NCBI RefSeq assembly: GCF_020524625.1
Contig: NZ_JAIVLL010000002.1
Coordinates: 124,001-188,000 of the forward strand
DNA length: 64,000 bases
Reading direction: 5' to 3'
Origin: Brevundimonas poindexterae
GTDB taxonomy: Bacteria > Pseudomonadota > Alphaproteobacteria > Caulobacterales > Caulobacteraceae
The notes under the pieces: generated by a model
Database searches by the model: none
Told to the model about the DNA's origin: nothing
The model's input: the letters and a program-made list of their open reading frames with translations, nothing else
Made by a program: the position numbers and the translations under genes
Part shown: piece by piece, positions 27,605 through 36,229 of the stretch
Numbering within the stretch: the stretch's first letter is position 1
Layout: each line of letters starts with the position of its first letter

Positions 27605-28024
27605 CTATTTCTTCAGGATCTCGAGCAGGCGGCTCTCCATGGCGCGCGCCGTCTCGATGATGTTGAGGTTGGCCTCATAGGCGCGCTGGGCCTCGCGCAT
27701 GTCCATGGCCTCGACCAGGGTGTTGACGTTCGGTCGCAGCACATAGCCCTCGGCATTGGCCGCCGGATGGGAGGGGTCGTACTCCATCTTGAAGTCGCTC
27801 TGGTCCGGCCGCACCTCGGCCAGTACCACGCCGGTCGCACCATCGACCGTGCGCGACTGGAAGACCGGCACCTGACGACGATAGGGCTGCCCGCCCGCGA
27901 CGGGCGAGGTCGAGTCGGCGTTGGCGATGTTCTCGGCGATCACCCGCATGCGCGACTGCTGGGCCTTCATGGCGCCGGCGGCGACGGCCATGGCGGGGTT
28001 TCTGGGGGGAACGGGATCGGGCAT
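27605..28024 (-). CDS. flgC: proximal rod protein FlgC
   Basis: This 139-residue rod protein has the N-terminal flagellar rod motif (ENIANADSTSP) and a C-terminal helix (EAMDMREAQRAYEANLNIIETARAM). It assembles in the periplasm as part of the proximal rod. It lies 25 bases after flgB in the same operon. Confidence 0.96.
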   Translation of the reverse strand: MPDPVPPRNPAMAVAAGAMKAQQSRMRVIAENIANADSTSPVAGGQPYRRQVPVFQSRTVDGATGVVLAEVRPDQSDFKMEYDPSHPAANAEGYVLRPNVNTLVEAMDMREAQRAYEANLNIIETARAMESRLLEILKK

Positions 28025-28049
28025 GGCTCAATCGTCCTTCAGCACGGGA

Positions 28050-28451
28050 TCAGCGGCCCGGCGGCCGCGCGGCCATCCGCAGCATCGTCATGGACTTCTG
28101 GTAGAAGCCGATGGCCGCCTCATAGGCCATGCGGCTCTCGGTCATCTTCAGCATCTGCTCCTCGACCACCACGGCATTGCCGTCGAGCGTGGTCTCCGAG
28201 TCGGGCGCCTCGACCGCGGCATAGCGGGCGGCCGGCGACGGCGGAGCAATGTGTCCGGCCTGGGTGCGCGCCACGGTCAGCGGGCCGGCGCTCATGGCGG
28301 CCGAGAAATCCCTGGGCAGGGCCAGGTCGCGCGCCACATAGCCCGGCGTGTCCGAGTTGGCGACGTTCTGGGCGATGACGCGCTGGCGCTCGTCCAGCCA
28401 GGTCAGTCGCCCCTTGATCTGGTTCAGCAGGGGCAGGTCGGCCACACCCAT
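28050..28451 (-). CDS. flgB: proximal rod protein FlgB
   Basis: This 133-residue protein starts MGVADLPLLNQIKG. An AAGGAGG Shine-Dalgarno directly upstream of 28451 decides the start over an earlier ATG at 28514. The rod motif QNVANSDTPGYVARDL is clear. FlgB is the first proximal rod subunit. The gene heads flgB-flgC-fliE and diverges from fliO across a control region with CtrA-type sites. Confidence 0.95.
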   Translation of the reverse strand: MGVADLPLLNQIKGRLTWLDERQRVIAQNVANSDTPGYVARDLALPRDFSAAMSAGPLTVARTQAGHIAPPSPAARYAAVEAPDSETTLDGNAVVVEEQMLKMTESRMAYEAAIGFYQKSMTMLRMAARPPGR

Positions 28452-28511
28452 GTCGGCCTCCTTGAAGGTCAGGGCCCGCGAGACTGCGGGCTGGGCATAA
28501 ACTGCCGCCTG

Positions 28512-28560
28512 CATGGTTAATCACGGGTTATCTAAACGCGACGTTAACCCTCACGGTTAA
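28512..28560. promoter_or_regulatory. CtrA-type sites between flgB and fliO
   Basis: On the minus strand 28531-28513 reads ATAA-N7-TTAACCAT, matching both forms of the CtrA consensus with one mismatch. Two further TTAA half-sites lie at 28544-28547 and 28557-28560. TTAA-N7-TTTA also starts at 28547 on the minus strand. The position fits CtrA control of both divergent flagellar operons. Confidence 0.6.
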
Positions 28561-28606
28561 CCTTTGGCGCCGACCCGCGAGTGCGGGCGTGTCAATTCGA
28601 GCCGCC

Positions 28607-28897
28607 ATGTCCTTCCTTGATCTTGCCCGGGCGATCTTCGGCCTGGCCTTCACCCTGGGGCTGATCGGCCTGGCTGCCTGGGCCGGGCGCCGCTATGCGC
28701 CGCAGCTGTTGGCCCGCTTCGGGGCCGAGCGGGGCGAACGCCGTCTGAAGGTGGTCGAGACCCTGGTGCTGGACCCCGCCCGGCGGCTGGTGCTGGTCCG
28801 CGTGGACCAGGAAGAGCGGCTGATCCTGCTGGGCGAAGGGCGCGAACTGATCGAGCCGCGCCAGAGCAGCCCCTATTCCCCGGGACCGCAGGCGTGA
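28607..28897 (+). CDS. fliO: flagellar protein FliO
   Basis: This 96-residue protein has one N-terminal membrane helix (residues 3-25) and a cytoplasmic domain with the FliO pattern LKVVETLVLDPARRLVLVRVDQEERLILLG. FliO helps FliP assemble into the export gate. The ATG at 28607 is preferred to an in-frame GTG at 28589; neither has a strong ribosome site. Its stop overlaps the fliP start (GTGA). Confidence 0.88.
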   Translation: MSFLDLARAIFGLAFTLGLIGLAAWAGRRYAPQLLARFGAERGERRLKVVETLVLDPARRLVLVRVDQEERLILLGEGRELIEPRQSSPYSPGPQA

Positions 28898-29718
28898 GCC
28901 GCGCCCCCGCCCGCCCGGCCCTGTTCGCCCTGCCGACCCGGCAGGAGCTGAAGCGCGCGGCCCTGCTGTCGCTGCTGGCGACCCTGGCCTCGCTGGTCTG
29001 GCCGATCGCGGCGCTGGCCCAGGAAGTGGCCTCTGGCAGTGCCATCAACATCGATCTGGGCACCGGCGCGGGGCTGACCGAACGGGTCGTGCAACTGGTC
29101 GGTCTGATGACCGTGCTGTCGCTGGCGCCGTCGATCGTCATCATGACGACCAGCTTCGTGCGGATCGTCGTGGTGCTGTCGCTGCTACGCACGGCGCTGG
29201 GCATGCAGCAGTCGCCGCCCAATGCCGTGCTGGTCTCCCTGGCCCTGTTTCTGAGCGCCATCGTCATGGCTCCGACCTGGCAGGCAGCCTATGATTCGGG
29301 CATCCGACCCTTGCTGGATCAGGAAATGGAGCTGCCGCAGGCCTTCGATGCGGCCTCCGAGCCCGTAAAAATTTTCATGCTCTCCCAGGTCGATGAAGGG
29401 GACCTCGCGCTGTTCACCCGCCTGTCGGACATCGAACGCCCGGAGACCGCCGCCGACATCCCGCTCCGGGTGGTCACCCCCGCCTTTATGATCAGTGAGC
29501 TGAAGCGGGCCTTCGAAATCGGATTTCTCCTTTTCGTTCCGTTCCTTGTGATCGATCTGGTGGTCGCCAGCGTGCTCATGTCCATGGGTATGATGATGCT
29601 GCCACCCGTGGTGATTTCGCTGCCGTTCAAGCTGATCTTTTTCGTGCTGGTGGACGGCTGGCGGCTGGTCGCGGGCAGTCTGGTGGAGAGCTTCCAGAGG
29701 GCCTCCGGCGCGGGCTGA
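28894..29718 (+). CDS. fliP: flagellar biosynthetic protein FliP
   Basis: This 274-residue protein is FliP of the export gate, with an N-terminal signal-like segment, the long conserved region VQLVGLMTVLSLAPSIVIM, and the C-terminal motif SMGMMMLPPVVISLPFKL. The GTG start overlaps the fliO stop by four bases, so the two are translationally coupled. A hairpin 29720-29748 follows. Confidence 0.96.
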   Translation: MSRAPARPALFALPTRQELKRAALLSLLATLASLVWPIAALAQEVASGSAINIDLGTGAGLTERVVQLVGLMTVLSLAPSIVIMTTSFVRIVVVLSLLRTALGMQQSPPNAVLVSLALFLSAIVMAPTWQAAYDSGIRPLLDQEMELPQAFDAASEPVKIFMLSQVDEGDLALFTRLSDIERPETAADIPLRVVTPAFMISELKRAFEIGFLLFVPFLVIDLVVASVLMSMGMMMLPPVVISLPFKLIFFVLVDGWRLVAGSLVESFQRASGAG

Positions 29719-29719
29719 C

Positions 29720-29748
29720 GGGCTTTCATCCACAGGCGATGAAGGCCC
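29720..29748 (+). terminator. fliOP terminator
   Basis: An 11-bp stem (29720-29730 with 29738-29748, one G-T pair) and a 7-base loop begin 2 bases after the fliP stop. There is no long T-run. Confidence 0.5.
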
Positions 29749-29831
29749 CCCTGACTTGCAAAGTCTCCGGAAACGCGCGTTGATCGGCCCGTCATCGCCC
29801 GCAGCGGGCGAAAAAGATGGAAACGACCCGA

Positions 29832-30110
29832 ATGACCACTCAAGCTGAACTGATCGCCGCCGTCGCAAAGGATGCCGGTGTTTCCCAGGCCGATGCCGGC
29901 CGTGTCCTGTCCGCCATCGTGGACAACATTCACAAGAGCCTGAAGGGTGGCGGCGACGTCCGCATCTCGAACCTGGGCGTGTTCGACACCGCGGCCCGCG
30001 CCGCGCGTGAAGGCCGTAACCCGGCCACCGGCGCCACCATCAAGATCCCGGCTTCCAAGGCGGTGCGCTTCCGCGTGTCCAAGCCGCTCAAGGATGCGGT
30101 GAACGGCTAA
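29832..30110 (+). CDS. HU family DNA-binding protein
   Basis: This 92-residue protein is HU/IHF-like: MTTQAELIAAVAKDAGVSQADAGR at the N-terminus, the DNA-binding arm GRNPATGATIKIPASKAVRF and a terminal helix. It bends and compacts DNA as a dimer. ATG at 29832 gives the usual HU N-terminus; the frame extends five codons upstream to another ATG (29817). It follows the fliOP terminator. A small hairpin (30111-30125) separates it from the convergent TPR gene. Confidence 0.93.
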   Translation: MTTQAELIAAVAKDAGVSQADAGRVLSAIVDNIHKSLKGGGDVRISNLGVFDTAARAAREGRNPATGATIKIPASKAVRFRVSKPLKDAVNG

Positions 30111-30128
30111 GTCCGACCTTCGGACCTG

Positions 30129-32984
30129 TTAACCGGCGGCGGCGGGGGCAACCTCGCCGCCGTCTTCGTTTCTGAAACGACCCTTCATGCGCTCGACCCA
30201 GCCGGTGAAGGTGTCGGTGCGGGCGGCCAGAGCGGCGATCTCACGCACGGTGGCAGCGTCCTCGATGCCGTTCAGCCCAGCCAGCGCGACGCGCAGGGCG
30301 TCCGGCGAGCGGGCCTTTTCGATGAAGGGCGACCAGTTGGCCGACAGGCGCGAGAGGGCAGCATCGTCCTCGGCCAGCGAATAGGCAACGGCCGCGCGCA
30401 GCAGGCGGTTTTCCTCGTCGCGGGTCAGCGGGGTGTCCGTGTCGGCATGGCGGGTGCCCAGACCCTGCTCATAGAGGGCACCGGCCTCGCCCCATTTTTC
30501 CTGTTTCCAGTAGATCTCGGCCCGGGTGGCATTGGCCTCGGCGCTGGTGTCCTTGCCCAGCACCTCCAGCGCGTGATCGAACCGGCCGAGCCCCAGCAGG
30601 GCGCGCGCCTCCAGCACCCGGCGCTCGGAGGCGAGTTGCGTGGGCAACAGGGTCGTGCGGGTGGCCCACAGGGTCTGGAGCGCGGCCTCGGGCTGGCGAT
30701 CCATCAGATAGACGGCGGCCAGGTCGGCGGCGACCGAAGCCTGGGCCACACCCTCCAGCCGGTTCTCGACCTGGTGCTTCAGCAGTTCGGCGGCCTGATC
30801 CAGCAGGTCGACGTCGATCAGGCGGCGGGCCAGACGCCGCACCATCTCGTCGCCGTCGGCCCCGATCGGGGTCAGTTCGCGGAAGTCATAGAACAGGCCC
30901 AGCGCCTGGATCGGCGGCATGCCATCGGCGCCGCCCTCAAGGAACAGGGCCCGGAAGACCTTGGCCAGATCGGCCTGCAGGGCCGCGGCACCGGGCAGGC
31001 GCGACAGGCGTGACCCGGCGCTGCGCAGCGCGGTCAGCGCCTCGCGGTACATGCCCTGCGACATATAGAGTTCGCTGAGGGTGCGGATGACTTCCAGCTC
31101 GGTGGCATCGCCGCGCCAGCGCCAGCGCAGGCCTTCCAGCTGTTTGGCGGCCTCGACGGGCGAGAGGGTCTTGCGAGCCAGTTCGATGCGGACCGCCTTG
31201 AGACGGGCGGGCACGGCGACCTTGTCCAGCGGGGCGCGGCCGACGGCCTTGTAGACCGCGAGCGCCCGGTCGGTCTGACCTTGCAGCTGGAACAGATGGG
31301 CCTGGACCAGCCGCACCGACAGCTGCTCGCTGGCGGGCAGGTCCTGGCTGAGGGCATAGGCAACGAGGGCGCGGGCGGCCTCGATGTCGCCGGTCTGGAG
31401 CGCCGCCTCGGCGTGGGCGGCGGCAAACCGGGCCCGCCAGACCGGGGGGAAGTCGTCGATGACGCGTGAGGCCTTGGCGAAGGACTCGCGGGCGCCGGTC
31501 CAGTCGCCCTGCTGCACCGCCAGGTAGCCGCGCCAGGCATGGGCCGATGGGTCGTTGGCAAGGGCCGCCCCGGCCAGATCCACGGCAGCATCATCGGTGC
31601 GGTCGATGGAAACCCGGGCGGCGGCCCGCAGGCCCCGGACCTCGGCCTCGCCCAGCATGCCGGGGGACGCGTCGACAATGGCGTTCAGGACGCCGATCGC
31701 CTCATAGTGCAGGCCCGAGCCGACCAGGAAGCGGGCCAGCGCCAGCCGCGCCTCGACCGGGGCGCGGGGGTTGTCGCCGGCGGCCTGGGCCTCCTCGGCG
31801 GCGGCCTGTTGCAGGCGCCGGTGGGTGCCGATGAAGCCGTCCTCGCCCGTCTGGGCCCATTCGTCGAGGATCAGGGCCGGGAAGTCGGCCTTCTTCGGGG
31901 TGTCCTCGGCGAGGGTCGCGGTCTCGAGCGCGGCCGAGGGGGGCGACAGGGTCAGGCCGCCCGGGCGGCTGATGCGCACGCGGTCGCCCGACGCCTCGAT
32001 CGTCAGATCGTCGGTCGGAGTCTCGATGCCCAGCCCCTGGGCCGAGGGCAGCACGGTAAGGTCGACCGTCTGGCGCCGCCCGCCATAGCCCTTGCCCGGG
32101 GCCAGGGCGGTGACGGCGGCAAAGCGATCCCCGACCAGCGGGTCGGTCAGCCAGATGGCCTGGGTGGCGCCCGCCATGGTCAGGACGAGAGCGGGGCGTC
32201 CCTCCTCGTCGCGATCCACACGCACACCGCCGGCCGGCACGGCGCGGGTGCCAAGGGTGACAGTCCAGACGCTGCCCTGCCCCGAGGCCCCGACCTGCAG
32301 ATTGCGCGGCGCGTCGATACGGATGGAGGTGTAGTCCGGGCCGCGTGCCCAGCGGGCCTCGCCCGCAGGCCCCAGATCCTTGGCGCCCGGCATGTCCAGA
32401 CTGGCGGCCTGGTCGAAGACGATCCAGACGGCCTCGCCCCGACGGAAGACGGCGGCGCCGACGGGCCGGTCCCAGGTGAAGGTCAGGGTCACGGAATCGG
32501 CCGAGGGCGCGGCCCGCACGCCGACCGTGGCCGTGCCCTGCTGAGTGCTGGGCGGCGGGGTCTGGCCGGGTCGGTAAAGATTGACCCAGACGGCGCCGTC
32601 GGCCTGGCCTTGGGTGGCGGTCGCCCCCTCGGCCAGCGTCAGGACCAGTTCGGTACCGTTCTGGACAGCGCGGGTCTCGACCGAGCTGAGGCCTGCGGGC
32701 GGATCCACCTTGAGGCGGGAAATGTCCGGCGCCGCCGTGGTGCCGACCCGCACCACGACCGTGCGGCCGTCGATGCTGACGCGCGAGCGGGCCCCGACCA
32801 CGCCGGCGAATTCGATACGGGTATAGGCCTCGGTGGTGCCGATCCGGATGGCCAGCGGCTCGGTGACCGCTGAGGCGGGCGCTTCCTGGGCCACCCCCAT
32901 CAACGGGGCAAGCGCAACCGATCCCGCGGCGGCAAGCGCCACGGTCGACCGCAGGACGCCCTTGGTGGCCTTGGTTCCGGACAT
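30129..32984 (-). CDS. large exported TPR protein
   Basis: This 951-residue protein has a signal peptide (about residues 10-32, ending GVAQEAPA) and a beta-rich N-terminal 350 residues resembling AMIN-type modules (YTRIEFAGVV, LTFTWDRPVGAAVF). Tetratricopeptide-like helical repeats follow through the C-terminal two thirds (e.g. RALAVYKAVGRAPLDKVAVPARL). ATG at 32984 is chosen over a TTG seven codons earlier. The layout suggests a periplasmic scaffold that contacts peptidoglycan or an envelope machine. Its position beside fliOP suggests, but does not show, a link to flagellum or polar assembly. Confidence 0.75.
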   Translation of the reverse strand: MSGTKATKGVLRSTVALAAAGSVALAPLMGVAQEAPASAVTEPLAIRIGTTEAYTRIEFAGVVGARSRVSIDGRTVVVRVGTTAAPDISRLKVDPPAGLSSVETRAVQNGTELVLTLAEGATATQGQADGAVWVNLYRPGQTPPPSTQQGTATVGVRAAPSADSVTLTFTWDRPVGAAVFRRGEAVWIVFDQAASLDMPGAKDLGPAGEARWARGPDYTSIRIDAPRNLQVGASGQGSVWTVTLGTRAVPAGGVRVDRDEEGRPALVLTMAGATQAIWLTDPLVGDRFAAVTALAPGKGYGGRRQTVDLTVLPSAQGLGIETPTDDLTIEASGDRVRISRPGGLTLSPPSAALETATLAEDTPKKADFPALILDEWAQTGEDGFIGTHRRLQQAAAEEAQAAGDNPRAPVEARLALARFLVGSGLHYEAIGVLNAIVDASPGMLGEAEVRGLRAAARVSIDRTDDAAVDLAGAALANDPSAHAWRGYLAVQQGDWTGARESFAKASRVIDDFPPVWRARFAAAHAEAALQTGDIEAARALVAYALSQDLPASEQLSVRLVQAHLFQLQGQTDRALAVYKAVGRAPLDKVAVPARLKAVRIELARKTLSPVEAAKQLEGLRWRWRGDATELEVIRTLSELYMSQGMYREALTALRSAGSRLSRLPGAAALQADLAKVFRALFLEGGADGMPPIQALGLFYDFRELTPIGADGDEMVRRLARRLIDVDLLDQAAELLKHQVENRLEGVAQASVAADLAAVYLMDRQPEAALQTLWATRTTLLPTQLASERRVLEARALLGLGRFDHALEVLGKDTSAEANATRAEIYWKQEKWGEAGALYEQGLGTRHADTDTPLTRDEENRLLRAAVAYSLAEDDAALSRLSANWSPFIEKARSPDALRVALAGLNGIEDAATVREIAALAARTDTFTGWVERMKGRFRNEDGGEVAPAAAG

Positions 32985-33120
32985 GGTACGCCACACTCGC
33001 AACAAGGCGTTGCTTCACGGTTAACGGTTCCTGACCCGGACCCCGCCCCGACGTGCGACACCGCGCCGGGGTTGCCGCCCCCGCTGAGGCGGCGCAAGTA
33101 GCCCGCAGAGAGGACCCGCC

Positions 33121-33555
33121 ATGACCCCGACCGAAGCCACCGCAGAAGAACCCGAACGGGCCGATATGTGGAAGGTGGTGCTGCGCTGCCGCTGCCCCCG
33201 CTGCGGGGACGGCCCGCTGCTGAAGGGGTATCTGGCTGTGCGGGAGTCCTGCCCCGCCTGCGGACTGGACTTTGGCTTTGCCGATCCGGCGGACGGCCCG
33301 GCCTTCTTCGTCATGTCGATCGTCGGCGTGCTGGGCATGATTGCCCTGATGGCGCTGGAGTTGGGCGTGCACCCGCCCATCTGGGTGCACCTGCTGGTCA
33401 CCCTGCCGCTGATCCTGGTGTTGAGCCTGGGCAGTCTGAGGCCGTTCAAGGCCTGGCTGGTCGCCGAACAATATGCCCGCAAGGCCGCCCCGCCCGAGTT
33501 TTCGAGTATCGGCGGGCATGGCGAAGGGTCGCGCTGGCGCGAGCGTCGCCGCTAG
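33121..33555 (+). CDS. DUF983 family membrane protein
   Basis: This 144-residue protein has a zinc-ribbon-like N-terminus with two CxxC pairs (CPRCGDG and CPACGLD) and two membrane helices (about residues 60-79 and 88-106). This matches DUF983, a family frequent in alphaproteobacteria. Some members lie near cytochrome oxidase assembly genes; here no such genes are adjacent, so the role is unknown. Confidence 0.85.
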   Translation: MTPTEATAEEPERADMWKVVLRCRCPRCGDGPLLKGYLAVRESCPACGLDFGFADPADGPAFFVMSIVGVLGMIALMALELGVHPPIWVHLLVTLPLILVLSLGSLRPFKAWLVAEQYARKAAPPEFSSIGGHGEGSRWRERRR

Positions 33556-33577
33556 ATCTGCGATCGGGGGATCGCGA

Positions 33578-33651
33578 TGGAGGCCTGACCCGGAATCGAA
33601 CCGGGGTGCACGGATTTGCAGTCCGCTGCGTAACCACTCCGCCATCAGGCC
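33578..33651 (-). tRNA. tRNA-Cys (GCA)
   Basis: A 74-base cloverleaf is read on the minus strand: acceptor GGCCTGA paired with TCAGGCC, anticodon GCA in the loop CTGCAAA, T-arm GGTTCGATTCC, and encoded CCA. Confidence 0.95.
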
Positions 33652-33780
33652 ATGATGCGGACAGGCCGCACCACAAGATCGCGAGGCGCGTTCGCTATCA
33701 GATCGGATTGTCCCCCGCAACGCACACTCCTATAAGCGGCCCAAGTTTTCTTCAGGCTTCTCTTCGGGATCGACGCAGGC

Positions 33781-34410
33781 ATGGACTTCCAGACGGCACG
33801 CAAGGCGATGGTGGACAGTCAGGTCCGCGTGAATGACGTCACGGACCGCAGTCTTCAGGCGGCCCTGATGACGGTGCCGCGCGAGACGCTGTGCGCCCCG
33901 GACCGGGCCTTTGCCGCCTATGCCGACGCCGAGGTTCCGGTCACCGCCACCCGCCGGCTGATGCTGCCGCGCGACCTGTCGAAACTGCTGATGGCCGCCG
34001 CGCCCAGGCCGCTGGAACGGGCGCTGGTCATGGCCGGTGGCTATGCCGCCGCCGTGCTGGCGGAAATGGGCCTCGACGTGACCCTGCAGGACTCGGACGC
34101 GGAAGCTCTGGCCCTGTCGAAGGCCACGCTGGAGACGGCGGGCGTGACGCTGGTCGAGGCCGCGCTGGACCGTCCGCAGGGCGAGGGCTGGGACCTGATC
34201 GTGTCGGAAGCCGCCGTGCCGGTCCGCCCCGACGCCTGGCTGGACGCGCTGAAGGTCGGCGGCCGCGCCGTTCTGGTGGAGCGCACTGGACCGGTCGGCA
34301 AGGCCATGCTGCACCTCCGCACGGAGGACGGCTGGTCGCGGCGTCAGCTGTTCGACGCCACCCCGCCGGTTCTGGAGGAACTGCGGCCCGAACCGGCCTT
34401 CAGCCTCTGA
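33781..34410 (+). CDS. PCMT-like (protein-L-isoaspartate methyltransferase family) protein
   Basis: This 209-residue protein follows the PCMT fold order: an N-terminal MVDSQVRVNDVTDRSLQAAL (substrate cap), VPRETLCAPDRAFAAYAD, MLPRDLSKLLMA, then the region for SAM motif I. The usual glycine-rich motif I is degenerate (LVMAGGYAAAVLAEMG). True PCMT repairs isoaspartate in aged proteins. With a weakened motif I this copy may bind SAM poorly or do another job. It lies just before tolC, an arrangement also seen in relatives. Confidence 0.8.
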   Translation: MDFQTARKAMVDSQVRVNDVTDRSLQAALMTVPRETLCAPDRAFAAYADAEVPVTATRRLMLPRDLSKLLMAAAPRPLERALVMAGGYAAAVLAEMGLDVTLQDSDAEALALSKATLETAGVTLVEAALDRPQGEGWDLIVSEAAVPVRPDAWLDALKVGGRAVLVERTGPVGKAMLHLRTEDGWSRRQLFDATPPVLEELRPEPAFSL

Positions 34411-34539
34411 CATCCCGCGCGGCGACGGAATGCGCCGGGTGCCGCGTGAAAAAAACTTAACTGGCGTCGGGCACAACGATCTCGCACTACGCTCGTCACC
34501 GAGAATGACACGATGCGGCCCAACCGCGTCAGGCAGGAT

Positions 34540-36087
34540 ATGAAGATGCTCAATCGCACCCGTGCGCTGATTTCGCTTGCGGCCCTGGCCCTGGGTTCGG
34601 GTCTGGCCATGCCGGCCTTCGCCCAGGACACCCTGCCCGACGCCCTTCGCATGGCCTATCGCACCAACCCAACCCTGCTGGGCCAGCGGGCCAACCAGCG
34701 CGCGCTGGACGAATCGATCGTCCAGGCCCGGGCCGGCCTGCGCCCCTCGGTCGATATCAGCGCCTCGGCCGGTTACACCCAGAGCCGGACCGCCGGTGGG
34801 CCGCAGGAAGTCGACACCAATAACGACGGCATCCCGGACACCACGATCAATATCCCGTCAAACACCAACGACAGCACCTCGGGCAGCGCCAGCGTGGGCC
34901 TGTCGCAGACGCTCTATTCGGGCGGCCGCATCTCGCTGGGCATTTCCGCGACCGAGGCCAACATCCTGGCCGGCCGCGAGGACCTGCGCTCGGTCGAGCA
35001 ACAGGTGCTGGCCACCGTCATCCAGGTCTATGCCGATGTGCTGCGCGACGAGGAGATCGTCCGTATCCGTCAGGAGAACCTGACCGTCCTGCAGCGTCAG
35101 CTGGACGAGGCCTCGGCCCGTTTCGAGGTCGGCGAGATCACCCGCACCGACGTTGCCCAGGCCGAAGCGCGCCTGGCCCAGTCCGAGGCCGATCTGGCCA
35201 ATTCCCAGGCCCAGCTGTCGGTCAGCCGCGCCTCCTATGCCGCCATCGTGGGCGAGCAGCCGGGCCGTCTGGCGCCCCTGCCGCCCCTGCCGGGCGTGCC
35301 CAACGACTTTGACGCCGCGCTCGACATCGCGCTCGACGAAAACCCCAACATCCGCGCGGCCGAATATGCCCTGGCCGCCGCCGAGGCCAATGTGGCGCTG
35401 GCACGGGCCGAATATATGCCGTCGGTGCGGGTCAATGCCTCCTACGGCGGGTCGACCAATGAGCTGTCCAGCTTCGACCTGGCCGATCGCACGACCTTCC
35501 AGGCCGGCGCCACCCTGTCGGTGCCGCTGTTCACCGGTGGCCTGAACCGCTCGCGGGTGGCCCAGGCGCTGGAGCGCGCCAATGCCGCCCAGATCAGCAT
35601 CGAGGGCCAGCGCCGCAGCGTGCTGCAGTCGATCAGCTCGGCCTATGCGCAGCTGATCTCGGCCCGTTCGACGCTGCGCGCCGGTGAGGAAGCCGTCCGC
35701 GCCGCCACCGTCGCCGCCGAGGGCGTGCGTCAGGAGGCCCAGGTCGGCCTGCGGACCACGCTGGACGTGCTGAACGGCGAACTGGAGCTGCGCTCGGCCC
35801 AGGTCGCGCTGGTGACCGCCCGTCGCAACGAATATGTCGCCATGACCCAGCTGCTGCTGGCCATGGGCCGTCTGGATGTGAGCCTGCTGCTGCCCGGCGA
35901 GGACGTCTATGATCCGTCGGACAACTATGAGCGCGTGCGCAATCGCGGCGGCCTGCCGTGGGATGGCGTGATCGAGGCCATCGATCGCTTCGCCGCCCCG
36001 GGCATTCGCCCCGCAAACGACGCCGAGGATGCGCCCATCGACGCCCGTCTGAAGGGTGACACCATCCAGACGTCGCCGCGAAACTAG
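34540..36087 (+). CDS. TolC family outer membrane efflux protein
   Basis: This 515-residue protein has a signal peptide (ending MPAFAQD) and the TolC repeat architecture, with two OEP halves of long helices (QNLTVLQRQLDEASARFEVGEITRTD in the first, VRQEAQVGLRTTLDVLNGELEL in the second). It forms the outer-membrane channel of type I secretion or RND efflux. In Caulobacter, a TolC-type protein next to popZ serves S-layer secretion (RsaF). The start is ATG at 34540 or 34546. No inner-membrane partner is adjacent. Confidence 0.9.
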   Translation: MKMLNRTRALISLAALALGSGLAMPAFAQDTLPDALRMAYRTNPTLLGQRANQRALDESIVQARAGLRPSVDISASAGYTQSRTAGGPQEVDTNNDGIPDTTINIPSNTNDSTSGSASVGLSQTLYSGGRISLGISATEANILAGREDLRSVEQQVLATVIQVYADVLRDEEIVRIRQENLTVLQRQLDEASARFEVGEITRTDVAQAEARLAQSEADLANSQAQLSVSRASYAAIVGEQPGRLAPLPPLPGVPNDFDAALDIALDENPNIRAAEYALAAAEANVALARAEYMPSVRVNASYGGSTNELSSFDLADRTTFQAGATLSVPLFTGGLNRSRVAQALERANAAQISIEGQRRSVLQSISSAYAQLISARSTLRAGEEAVRAATVAAEGVRQEAQVGLRTTLDVLNGELELRSAQVALVTARRNEYVAMTQLLLAMGRLDVSLLLPGEDVYDPSDNYERVRNRGGLPWDGVIEAIDRFAAPGIRPANDAEDAPIDARLKGDTIQTSPRN

Positions 36088-36229
36088 GTCCGGAATTTAA
36101 CCCAACAGGCGAAAAAGGTCCGTTGATTCCGCGCCGCGTTGATGCGACGACAGGACACACGGGGACTGTTGCGGTCCCGTCCGCTGCCGCGCCTGCGCGA
36201 CACAGCGACCATGCCAGGGGTTAAGACAC

